Below, in pieces: positions 1 to 5,341 of a stretch of 10,466 bases of DNA. The DNA lies in contig JAEYUU010000442.1 in assembly GCA_023429545.1 (NCBI GenBank), positions 1 to 10,466 on the forward strand. Reading direction: 5' to 3'. Source of the stretch: Verrucomicrobiota bacterium (lineage in GTDB: Bacteria > Verrucomicrobiota > Verrucomicrobiia > Verrucomicrobiales > Verrucomicrobiaceae). The notes below the pieces were generated by a model that was given only the letters and a program-made list of their open reading frames with translations, had not been told where the DNA came from and ran no database searches. How positions within the stretch are numbered: position 1 is the first letter of the stretch; every line of letters starts with the position of its first letter. The position numbers and the translations under genes are program-made.

Positions 1-117
1 GATGGCCGGTGTCGAAGGCGCAGTCGTGGCAGTCGTGGCCGCAGCAGGGGGAGCGGTCTGGGCGGAGAGCACCGTGCCGACGAGACTCAGAAGTAGGGCG
101 ATGGCGGGGGGTCTCAT
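1..117 (-). CDS. N-terminus of an exported protein (partial, runs off the window)
   Basis: Reading the minus strand from an ATG at 117 gives 39 open codons to the window edge. The first 19-20 residues form a classical signal peptide: a short Arg-containing start (MRPP), a hydrophobic core rich in Ala, Leu and Val, and a likely cleavage after VLSA before QTAPP. An Ala/Thr/Pro-rich linker follows, typical of the segment before a folded exported domain. The gene starts 17 bases after the stop of the anti-sigma gene on the same strand, so it is probably the third gene of the sigma/anti-sigma operon. In related bacteria this position often carries a secreted protein controlled by the sigma factor, but the family cannot be told from these residues. 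No Shine-Dalgarno is visible before the ATG. Confidence 0.7.
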   Translation of the reverse strand, partial: MRPPAIALLLSLVGTVLSAQTAPPAAATTATTAPSTPAI

Positions 118-134
118 CAAGAACTCGATTTCGC

Positions 135-776
135 TTAAAGTCCGCCACTGATGACAAGCGGGCGGCTGGCGGCGTCTTTGGACATCACCAGAAGCACGTC
201 TCCTTGAACGTCAAAAAGAGTCGTTGTGGCCATCTGGGAGTCATTCTCGCTGTGGTGGACATTGAAGCCAGCCACGTTCCGGTCTGCAGGAATGGCCTCC
301 AGTCCGTCGAGCATCAAGACCGTGGCCTCCGCCTCCGCATTGTAGCTTGCCGTGGCCTTCACGGTGGAACTGGGAGCGTACAGGCTCAGAATCTGAGTGT
401 GGGCGCCTGTCACCTTGGGCTGCTGCAGCAGGAAGAACCCCACGGCGAGCACGGCTGCCGCGGCGCCATAGGCCCACGGGGCACGGAGCCAGTCCAGCCA
501 CGTGGCGGCGGACCTGGCACCGGTCTTGGCACGCTGCTCCGCCTGATGTTCCGCAGCAATGCACTCCTGAATCTGCGAGTTGAAAAAGTCTGCGTGAGGT
601 ACCTCACGCTCCAGGGTCACATGGGAGCGGATGGCCTCGCCGATCTTTTTCATGGACTGGGCCTCCTCGCGCAGGGCGGGGTCGGCAGCCATCATGGACT
701 CGAAGCGGGCATGCTCCTCGGGGGTCAGTTCCCCATCGAGCCAGCGGCCCAGCAGTTGATCATCAGGCGTTTTCAT
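135..776 (-). CDS. Single-pass membrane anti-sigma factor (no zinc motif)
   Basis: This 213-residue protein is encoded directly after, and overlapping, an ECF sigma factor, which is the main reason to call it that factor's membrane-bound inhibitor. The N-terminal part (about 1-90) is acidic and helical and contains WLDGELTPEE, a motif frequent at the start of anti-sigma domains. It lacks the His-x3-Cys-x2-Cys zinc site of ZAS-type anti-sigma factors: the only Cys is residue 72. One transmembrane helix lies at about 101-117 (WAYGAAAAVLAVGFFLL). The remaining ~95 residues would be periplasmic and have no domain I recognise. Inference: the N-terminus binds the sigma factor in the cytoplasm and the C-terminus senses an envelope signal. 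The ATG has a usable AAGGA ribosome site within the sigma gene. The family name rests on context and topology. Confidence 0.8.
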   Translation of the reverse strand: MKTPDDQLLGRWLDGELTPEEHARFESMMAADPALREEAQSMKKIGEAIRSHVTLEREVPHADFFNSQIQECIAAEHQAEQRAKTGARSAATWLDWLRAPWAYGAAAAVLAVGFFLLQQPKVTGAHTQILSLYAPSSTVKATASYNAEAEATVLMLDGLEAIPADRNVAGFNVHHSENDSQMATTTLFDVQGDVLLVMSKDAASRPLVISGGL

Positions 777-1401
777 AAGTGTCCTTGAGCAGTTCTTGAA
801 GCTTCTTGCGTGCGTAAAAAAGTCGGCTCATCACGGTGCCGAGGCTGCTGGTGGTTGCTTGTGCAATCTCCTCATAGCTGTGACCTTCCACCTCCCGCAA
901 CAGGATCACGGTACGGTGATCCGGGCTGAGTTGTGCAATGGCCTCATGGATACGCACTCCCAGTTCGCGGTTCTTCAGCACTTCGTCTGGTTGGAAGTCG
1001 CCTTTGGGCACCGCCTCCGCTCCGGCGGCCACCGGACGGCCAATCTCATCATTGAACTCCCCGTCGCCCTGGATGCGCTTCTTGCGCAGCCAGTCATAGG
1101 AGGCGTTGTGGGCGATGCGGTACAGCCACGTGTAGAAAGACGAGTCACCCTTGAATGACGGCAGCGCCTTCCACGCCTTGATGAAGGCCTCTTGGGCGAG
1201 GTCCCATGCATCCTGGTCGTTCTGTACGAGATGGTAGCACATGCCGTAAACCTTTCCTCGATAGCGGGTGACGAGATGATCGAACGACCGCAAGTCGCCT
1301 TGTTGGCACCGTTTCACCAGTTCCAAATCGGCGACCTCGCTGGAGGGCGGAGCGGCAGGGGAAGCCACGGCGGGGTCGTTCATGGATTCTGACGGGATCA
1401 C
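763..1401 (-). CDS. RNA polymerase sigma factor, ECF subfamily (sigma-70 family, RpoE-like)
   Basis: Directs RNA polymerase to a specific promoter set, normally held inactive by the adjacent anti-sigma protein. Region 2 lies at about residues 25-109, with DLAQEAFIKAWKAL (core binding) and FYTWLYRIAHNASYDWLRKK (-10 recognition). Region 4 lies at about 152-205, with LSPDHRTVILLREVEGHSYE and the helix-turn-helix ending GTVMSRLFYARKKL. The ~40-residue linker and lack of region 3 are typical of ECF factors, and 212 residues is within the usual range. The longest start is GTG at 1401; an ATG at 1383 (MNDPAV) would remove six residues outside the folded domain. Neither has a clear ribosome site, so the start is uncertain. 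The stop lies inside the anti-sigma gene (14-base overlap), suggesting translational coupling. It is divergent from the FKBP gene across a 0.5-kb gap. Confidence 0.95.
   Translation of the reverse strand: MIPSESMNDPAVASPAAPPSSEVADLELVKRCQQGDLRSFDHLVTRYRGKVYGMCYHLVQNDQDAWDLAQEAFIKAWKALPSFKGDSSFYTWLYRIAHNASYDWLRKKRIQGDGEFNDEIGRPVAAGAEAVPKGDFQPDEVLKNRELGVRIHEAIAQLSPDHRTVILLREVEGHSYEEIAQATTSSLGTVMSRLFYARKKLQELLKDTYENA
782..786 (-). promoter_or_regulatory. Shine-Dalgarno for the anti-sigma gene
   Basis: AAGGA on the minus strand, 5 bases before the ATG at 776 and inside the last codons of the sigma gene. It is one of only two good ribosome sites seen in the window, and it supports the chosen start and the overlapping sigma/anti-sigma arrangement. 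Confidence 0.5.
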
Positions 1402-1559
1402 GAAGGGAGTTATTCAACCGGTTGCCTAACTTTCGCGGGAGACGCGGCTGCGGTCAGGCGGGCGCGCCAAGGGTGGCCGCACCTGTCTCTCAACATACAT
1501 GTTCCGTCGAATCGAAGCATGGTCAAACCGGACACAATGGAGAACACGGGGATTGAGGT

Positions 1560-1587
1560 CTTGGAACCTGAATCTTAGAACTTGCTC
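1560..1587. repeat. Degenerate 7-base tandem repeat, about four units
   Basis: Four consecutive heptamers can be laid out: CTTGGAA, CCTGAAT, CTTAGAA, CTTGCTC. The shared pattern is C-T/C-T-G/A followed by an A-rich end. Units are degenerate, so this may be a decayed simple repeat. A second heptamer family occurs at 4290-4375 in this window. No function is known to me. Confidence 0.4.
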
Positions 1588-1653
1588 GATTCCAAGGTAG
1601 AAACGGCTTCAAAGCAACTCTGGGTGCGGGGAATCCGGGAAAAGGGGGGACAT

Positions 1654-1828
1654 GCCTGCAAGGTCCCTTGTCCAGGCTTTGTGGAGGAGCTTCTGCCTCC
1701 ACGACATCGTCCCGTCTTGGCGGGCGCCAGACTGGGAGGGAGCCTTCATCTTGCCGGAGAAGTAGCTGAACCTCAGCGCGAGGTGCCCTTCAGGGGGCGG
1801 ATTGCTCCAGAGGTGACCATCTTGCCGG
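1654..1828. repeat. Cluster of five hairpins with an 11-base direct repeat
   Basis: Successive inverted repeats: GCCTGCAAGG with CCTTG-TC-CAGGC (1654-1677, two-base bulge); GTGGAGG with CCTCCAC (1681-1687/1696-1702); an imperfect stem TCCC-GTCT-GGCG with CGCC-AGAC-GGGA (1710-1737); GCTGA-ACC-TCAGC (1765-1777); GCCC with GGGC (1785-1798). CATCTTGCCGG occurs twice (1747-1757 and 1818-1828). On the minus strand related words of the form CGGCAAGATG / CGCCAAGACG recur. It looks like a dispersed palindromic repeat or a structured RNA rather than a gene; which one cannot be told from one copy. No T-tract follows any stem, so these are not typical intrinsic terminators. Confidence 0.45.
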
Positions 1829-1871
1829 TACCATGGCTTTAAACAAGTATGCAACGCCCCGAATCCGTTGG

Positions 1872-1901
1872 TTGACGACGGCGCGACACGGAGCGTAGGT
1901 T
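1872..1901 (+). promoter_or_regulatory. Weak candidate promoter for the FKBP gene
   Basis: TTGACG (1872-1877) and TAGGTT (1896-1901) are 18 bases apart and lie just before the ATG at 1914. The first box is a good -35 match but the second matches only three of six -10 bases, and the leader would be only a few bases long. Chance occurrence is quite possible. Confidence 0.2.
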
Positions 1902-1913
1902 TCAGGCTCTACC

Positions 1914-2726
1914 ATGAAATCCATCCTCCTGTGCCCTATTGTCGCTCTTGCCATCGTCGCCCCGCTGGGCGCGCAGGAGAAGAAGTCTGCCGAATCCAAA
2001 CCCGCCGCCGCTCCTGCGGAAGCGCCGAAGGAAGATCCAGCCTACATGGATAAAATCAGCTACCTGATCGGGAAGCAGCTCGGTTCGGACTTCAAGCGTG
2101 ACGGTCTGGGCATCATGCCGGAAACCGTGGCGCAGGGCATGAAGGACGCCTTGGAAGACAAGAAGGAAGGCAAGTACAGCGAAGCCGACCTCAAGACGGC
2201 CATGGAAACCTTCCAGAAAACCATGATGGCCAAGCAGCAGGAGCAGATGGCCAAGCAGCAGGAAGAAATGGCCAAGATGCAGGCGGACATGGAGAAAGCC
2301 TCGGCTGAGCTCTCCAAGGCTGGCCCGAAGAACAAGGAAGACGGCGAAAAATTCCTCGCGGACAACGGCAAGCGCGATGGCGTGACCACCACCGCCAGCG
2401 GTCTGCAGTATGAAGTGCTGAAGAAAGCTGATGGTCCCAAGCCAAAGGCCACCGACCAGGTGACCGTGCACTACAAGGGCACCCTCATCAGTGGCGACGA
2501 ATTCGACAGTTCCATTGCGCGTGGCGAACCCGTTGAGTTCCCCCTCAATGGCGTGATTCCCGGCTGGACGGAAGGCGTGCAGCTCATGTCCGTGGGCAGC
2601 AAGTACAAGTTCTTCATCCCCGCGAAGCTGGCCTATGGCGAGCAGGTGCGCCCCCCGAAGATCGGCCCGAATTCCACGCTCGTGTTCGAAGTGGAACTCC
2701 TGAAGATCGGCGGCGAAGGCAACTAA
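1914..2726 (+). CDS. Exported FKBP-type peptidyl-prolyl cis-trans isomerase (FkpA/Mip-like)
   Basis: Catalyses cis-trans isomerisation of X-Pro bonds and likely acts as a folding factor outside the cytoplasm. Residues 1-20 are a signal peptide (cleavage near LGA/QEKK), followed by a Lys/Pro/Ala linker. Residues ~42-100 match the helical FKBP N-terminal (dimerisation) domain, including DKISYLIGKQLGSDF. Residues ~162-266 form the FKBP domain. The pocket residues of FKBP12 all have counterparts: Tyr187 (VHYKG), Phe197-Asp198, Phe209, Val214-Ile215-Trp218 (GVIPGW), Tyr241 (AYG) and Phe258, so it should be active. Between the domains, residues 105-132 are four 7-residue repeats starting with Met (MAKQQEQ type). 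Length (270) is normal for Mip/FkpA. No Shine-Dalgarno precedes the ATG. It is the first plus-strand gene after the divergent region. Confidence 0.93.
   Translation: MKSILLCPIVALAIVAPLGAQEKKSAESKPAAAPAEAPKEDPAYMDKISYLIGKQLGSDFKRDGLGIMPETVAQGMKDALEDKKEGKYSEADLKTAMETFQKTMMAKQQEQMAKQQEEMAKMQADMEKASAELSKAGPKNKEDGEKFLADNGKRDGVTTTASGLQYEVLKKADGPKPKATDQVTVHYKGTLISGDEFDSSIARGEPVEFPLNGVIPGWTEGVQLMSVGSKYKFFIPAKLAYGEQVRPPKIGPNSTLVFEVELLKIGGEGN
2226..2309 (+). repeat. 21-bp in-frame tandem repeat, four units
   Basis: Units begin at 2226, 2247, 2268 and 2289, each starting ATG and encoding seven residues: MAKQQEQ, MAKQQEE, MAKMQAD, MEKASAE. The first two units are nearly identical in DNA and the last is diverged. 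They code for the helix between the two FKBP-protein domains and would adjust its length in whole heptads. Confidence 0.75.
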
Positions 2727-2769
2727 CGCGCAACTCTCTGCAAGATGCGCGTGGCGGGAGCCGGCGCGC
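2726..2769 (+). other. Two overlapping, mutually exclusive hairpins after the FKBP gene
   Basis: A perfect 7-bp stem ACGCGCA/TGCGCGT (2726-2732 with 2746-2752) begins at the last base of the FKBP stop codon. Bases 2747-2751 can instead pair with 2765-2769 in a second stem, GCGCG-T-GGC with GCC-GG-CGCGC around a GGGA loop. Only the short AT-rich stretch 2775-2784 follows, with no true T-tract, so this is at best a weak terminator or attenuator. The GC-rich alternating sequence could also form such stems by chance. Confidence 0.35.
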
Positions 2770-2787
2770 GCGTCCAATTATTTCTGA

Positions 2788-3321
2788 ATGATGACCCGAC
2801 TCCGCCAGTGCATTGCTTGGATTCCTTTCAAGCTGCACTGGTTTTTTGTTTTTGTGACCGGCGCGTTGGTGCCGTGGCTGACGCGCAACAACCCAGACGA
2901 GAAACAGCACGGCGAGTGGTATCCCTTCTCGAACTTCCCGATGTATTCGACGTTCGAGAAGACGGCGTACTACGTCTACGTCACGGATCTGGAGAACAAG
3001 CCAGTGGCACTGGTGCCCACGTTTGGCAACTGGGGCTCAGGCGTGAAGAAGACCTACGACCAGTATCTGAAGGCTGAGGTGCGCCGGCTCAAGGAACAGG
3101 CCGCTGCTTCCGGAGGCAAGTACCGCAAACGCCTCGTGGAGATGACTGGCGAGGAATGCCGGCCGGCGGGTGATGCCACCCTCAGGCAACTTCGCGACAC
3201 CAGCAAGGCGCGGGAAGTGGTGGGCAAGTACCCCGGCTTCCGCATGTATCAGGTGGACATCACGCTTGAGGAGGGAACCATCGTGAAACGCGAGAAGCTG
3301 GTGGGGGAGGTGCGCTCATGA
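2788..3321 (+). CDS. Membrane-anchored partner of the HTTM protein, function unknown
   Basis: A 177-residue protein with one hydrophobic helix near the N-terminus (about 11-31, with FKLHWFFVFVTGALVPWL) followed by a soluble domain of ~145 residues with alternating beta-like stretches (YYVYVTDLENKPVALVP; FRMYQVDITLEEGTIVKREK) and a basic helix (KAEVRRLKEQ). I do not recognise a named domain. Its stop overlaps the start of the HTTM gene (ATGA), so the two are very likely translated together and act together. Small single-pass proteins encoded beside HTTM proteins occur in other bacteria; that is recollection, not something shown here. Start: tandem ATGs at 2788 and 2791 with no ribosome site; either may be used. 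The mature domain probably faces the periplasm, but orientation is inferred only from Lys/Arg on both flanks and is uncertain. Confidence 0.8.
   Translation: MMTRLRQCIAWIPFKLHWFFVFVTGALVPWLTRNNPDEKQHGEWYPFSNFPMYSTFEKTAYYVYVTDLENKPVALVPTFGNWGSGVKKTYDQYLKAEVRRLKEQAAASGGKYRKRLVEMTGEECRPAGDATLRQLRDTSKAREVVGKYPGFRMYQVDITLEEGTIVKREKLVGEVRS
3306..3310 (+). promoter_or_regulatory. Strong Shine-Dalgarno for the HTTM gene
   Basis: GGAGG within GGGGGAGG, 7 bases before the ATG at 3318 and inside the end of the upstream gene. It fixes the start of the HTTM protein and contrasts with the nearly complete absence of such sites before other genes in the window. Confidence 0.7.
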
Positions 3322-4340
3322 GTGCGGCGGTCACTGATGCTCCTGCCGCTGCGGGCATGCCCATGCAGCTTCCTCTGTGGCGGCGCTTTCTCCGCTTCTG
3401 GTTCGCCATTGAGCCCATGCGCCATGCCTGGTGGGAAACGCTGGTGATGCGCTGCATCATCGCGTGGGCGACATGGCTCACGTTGCAGCATCCCTCACCC
3501 TTCGACCAGCAGCCGCAACCGCATGGGCTTGCCGTTTGGGGAGTGGATTTCACCTGGCTGGGGAAGGAGGAACTCTCCCCATACCTGGTGCCACTGTGGT
3601 TGGTGTGCCTGCTTCTCTATGTGGCGAATGTCCTTCCGGTAATCACCCTGTTCCCAGTGCTGGTCGCCAGCATCGGCCTCGGCGTATTGGGAAACTCCCA
3701 GGGCGCCATTGGCCACACCACCCAGATCCTCACCGTGGTGCTCCTGGCACAGTGGCTGGCGTACGTGTGGGCCGCCATCCAGCCGCGCACGCGGCTTTCC
3801 ATGCCACATGGCTTCAACCGCCAGCAACTTGCAGCGGATTGGGGCCGCCAGTCCCTGGCAGCCACCTATGTGGTATCCGCCATTACAAAGCTCGTGGAAT
3901 CCAGGGGTGACTGGGTTTCTGATACACCCTACTTCGGTCTGCAGGTGGTGAAGTCGGAAGGCATGGGCTTTTATGATCATCTCGTTCCCCGCCTCGCCGA
4001 CAGCAGCGCCTGGCTGGGACAGTGGATGGTGGACAATCCCATGATCACCACCGTGATCCTGGCTGCCGCGCTTCCGCTGGAGCTTTTCGTCTTCCTCGGC
4101 CTGCACAACCGCCGCATCGCGCTCTTCTTCGGCGTCTCGCTCTATGTGTTTCACAGCACGGTGACGGAAGTCATGCAGCTCGGGTTCCTCTATCACAAAC
4201 TGCTGCTGCTGGCACTGTTTGTGAATCCAGTTTTCTGGGCTGTGACGCTGGTTCGTCGTTGCATCGGCAAGCCCGCTGCGGAGTCTTCTGGTCTAGAGTC
4301 AATGGTCAAGAGTCAAGGGCCTGAGCATCAGCCCCGGTAA
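3318..4340 (+). CDS. HTTM domain integral membrane protein (vitamin K-dependent gamma-carboxylase-like)
   Basis: A 340-residue polytopic membrane protein. Hydrophobic segments fall at about 40-57, 90-108, 110-125, 136-153, 178-192, 242-260, 266-283 and 290-312. Sequence features fit the HTTM (horizontally transferred transmembrane) family, which includes the membrane part of vitamin K gamma-glutamyl carboxylase: the helix ATYVVSAITKLVESRGDW followed by a polar loop, and the late helices LPLELFVFLGL and LYHKLLLLALFVNP. It lacks the large C-terminal luminal domain of the animal enzyme, so carboxylase activity should not be assumed; bacterial members are mostly uncharacterised. It is translationally coupled to the preceding membrane-anchored protein (ATGA overlap, strong GGAGG). 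The last ~20 residues (SSGLESMVKSQGPEHQPR) are hydrophilic and encoded by an intergenic-type 7-base repeat, so the original C-terminus may have been altered by it. Confidence 0.8.
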   Translation: MSAAVTDAPAAAGMPMQLPLWRRFLRFWFAIEPMRHAWWETLVMRCIIAWATWLTLQHPSPFDQQPQPHGLAVWGVDFTWLGKEELSPYLVPLWLVCLLLYVANVLPVITLFPVLVASIGLGVLGNSQGAIGHTTQILTVVLLAQWLAYVWAAIQPRTRLSMPHGFNRQQLAADWGRQSLAATYVVSAITKLVESRGDWVSDTPYFGLQVVKSEGMGFYDHLVPRLADSSAWLGQWMVDNPMITTVILAAALPLELFVFLGLHNRRIALFFGVSLYVFHSTVTEVMQLGFLYHKLLLLALFVNPVFWAVTLVRRCIGKPAAESSGLESMVKSQGPEHQPR

Positions 4341-4375
4341 CCTCCTTGACCTACTTGATCTCTGGACTGTTGACC
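4290..4375. repeat. Inverted pair of degenerate 7-base repeat arrays
   Basis: Left arm 4290-4317: GGTCTAG, AGTCAAT, GGTCAAG, AGTCAAG, four adjacent heptamers of pattern (A/G)GTC(A/T)A(G/T). Right arm 4345-4375 carries related units on the other strand: GTTGACC (4369-4375), CTGGACT (4362-4368), an 8-base CTTGATCT (4354-4361) and CTTGACC (4345-4351). The arms are separated by 27 bases and could pair imperfectly in RNA or as a cruciform. The left arm lies inside the HTTM coding region, whose stop (4338-4340) is in the spacer; the right arm ends 8 bases before the RluE-like start. Confidence 0.55.
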
Positions 4376-4383
4376 CTTTCTCC

Positions 4384-4953
4384 ATGCTACTCGCCTTCCA
4401 CAAACCCTACGGCGTGCTCTCACAATTCACCAAGGAGCACCCCTCCCATCGCACGCTCGCGGAGTTTGGTTTCCCCAAGGACGTGTATCCCGTCGGTCGG
4501 CTGGACTCCGACTCCGAGGGTCTGATCTTGCTGAGTGATGAGGCGCGCTGGAATGAACGCCTCCTGCACCCCAAGCACGGCCACGCGCGCACCTACCATG
4601 CGCAGGTGGAGGGCATTCCCGATGCAGCCGCTCTGGAAAAACTACGTCGCGGCGTGAAGCTGCCGGACTTCACCACGCTGCCCTGCAAGGCTGAACTGGT
4701 GACGCCGGAGCCATCCTATCCGCCACGCGTCCCACCCATCCGTGAGCGCAAGAGCATTCCCACGAGCTGGCTGGCGCTCACCCTCACGGAGGGAAAAAAC
4801 CGCCAGGTGCGCCGCATGACGGCTGCGGTGGGCTTCCCCACCCTACGACTCATTCGCGCCGCCATCGGCGCCTTCACCCTCGCGGAAGCGGGACTGCAAG
4901 AAGGGAAATGGCGCGAGCTCACCCAAGAAGAAAGCCGCCTCGTTCTGGCCTAG
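4384..4953 (+). CDS. rluE: rRNA pseudouridine synthase, RsuA/RluE family
   Basis: Converts a specific uridine in ribosomal RNA to pseudouridine. E. coli RluE modifies U2457 of 23S rRNA, and the short S4-less form here resembles it most. The N-terminus MLLAFHKPYGVLSQF is the usual family opening. VYPVGRLDSDSEGLILLS holds the catalytic Asp (residue 41, GRLD). KHGHARTYHAQVEGIP corresponds to the conserved K-x-Y region, and EGKNRQVRRMTAAVGFPTLR is the conserved C-terminal motif. No S4 RNA-binding domain precedes the catalytic domain; 189 residues is slightly shorter than E. coli RluE. Residues ~113-127 (a Pro-rich loop before SIPTSWLAL) are a variable insert. The site modified is inferred from subfamily resemblance; RluE rather than RluB/RsuA is likely because of the missing S4 domain. 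No ribosome site is visible; the repeat array ends just upstream. Confidence 0.88.
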   Translation: MLLAFHKPYGVLSQFTKEHPSHRTLAEFGFPKDVYPVGRLDSDSEGLILLSDEARWNERLLHPKHGHARTYHAQVEGIPDAAALEKLRRGVKLPDFTTLPCKAELVTPEPSYPPRVPPIRERKSIPTSWLALTLTEGKNRQVRRMTAAVGFPTLRLIRAAIGAFTLAEAGLQEGKWRELTQEESRLVLA

Positions 4954-4986
4954 ACTGGCTGCCGTAATCTTGTCTCTGCCCTGCAC

Positions 4987-5325
4987 ATGCCGCTACGCAT
5001 CCTGTTTGTCTGCGCGATGAATCAGTGGCGGAGCCCCACCGCGGAGGCGATGTACCGCAATGATGCGCGGCTCGAAGTCCGCTCCGCCGGCGTGCGCGCT
5101 GAAGCGAAATGCCGCCTCACTGCCGCGGACGTTGCCTGGGCGGACACCATCTTCGTCATGGAGCACAAGCACAAGGCCTGGATTCTGGAGCGTTTTCGCG
5201 ATCAGGAACTCCCACGCATCATCGCCCTGGATATCCCGGACGACTTCACCTTCCTCGATCCTGAGCTGCAGCGCCTGTTGCGTGCCGCCGTCGATCCCGA
5301 GATCGAGGCGCTGCTGGAGAGCTGA
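4987..5325 (+). CDS. Short low-molecular-weight protein tyrosine phosphatase-like protein
   Basis: A 112-residue cytoplasmic protein with the C-x5-R-S phosphate-binding loop of LMW tyrosine phosphatases: FVCAMNQWRSPTAEAMY, with Cys9 as predicted nucleophile, Asn12, Arg15 and Ser16. Then follow a core strand (VRSAGV) and WADTIFVMEHKHK, typical of the family. It is ~35-45 residues shorter than classical members (about 150). The usual second Cys of CxGNxCRS is replaced by Trp14 and the Gly by Met11. The general-acid loop, normally D-P-(Y/F), reads IPDDF; Asp85 is the candidate acid. This fits a recognised short subfamily of uncharacterised members, so activity is plausible but substrate unknown. 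It follows the RluE-like gene by 33 bases, likely co-transcribed, and faces the convergent VOC gene with a 16-base gap. Confidence 0.85.
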   Translation: MPLRILFVCAMNQWRSPTAEAMYRNDARLEVRSAGVRAEAKCRLTAADVAWADTIFVMEHKHKAWILERFRDQELPRIIALDIPDDFTFLDPELQRLLRAAVDPEIEALLES

Positions 5326-5341
5326 CCCCGGGCACTCTTTG

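Larger units (their letters stand above)
1402..1913. other. 512-bp divergent intergenic region without a convincing gene
   Basis: Lies between the start of the sigma gene (minus) and the start of the FKBP gene (plus), so it must hold both promoters. Open frames at 1582-1842 (plus) and 1609-1854 (minus) overlap each other and give Pro/Arg/Trp/Cys-rich peptides without domain character; I do not regard them as genes. The region holds a degenerate 7-base repeat (1560-1587), a hairpin cluster (1654-1798, with direct repeats to 1828) and a 12-base palindrome AACATACATGTT (1492-1503) that could be a small protein-binding site. I could not identify a convincing ECF-type promoter for the sigma gene. 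Confidence 0.6.

Noticed and set aside
1480..1510. GGAAC on the minus strand as an autoregulated ECF promoter for the sigma gene
   Set aside because: GGAACAT could be an RpoE-like -35, but I could not find a matching -10 at suitable spacing; it also overlaps a simple 12-base palindrome.
1609..1854. 81-residue minus-strand frame (and an 86-residue plus-strand frame at 1582-1842) in the intergenic gap
   Set aside because: Both strands are open over the same DNA, the peptides are rich in Pro, Arg, Trp and Cys without domain character, and the sequence is dominated by inverted repeats.
1902..2777. 291-residue minus-strand frame opposite the FKBP gene
   Set aside because: It is the antisense shadow of a clearly recognised gene; its His/Leu/Gly-rich composition is typical of antisense frames in GC-rich DNA.
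3495..4196. 233-residue minus-strand frame opposite the HTTM gene
   Set aside because: Antisense shadow of a membrane protein with well-defined hydrophobic helices on the plus strand; no recognisable family.
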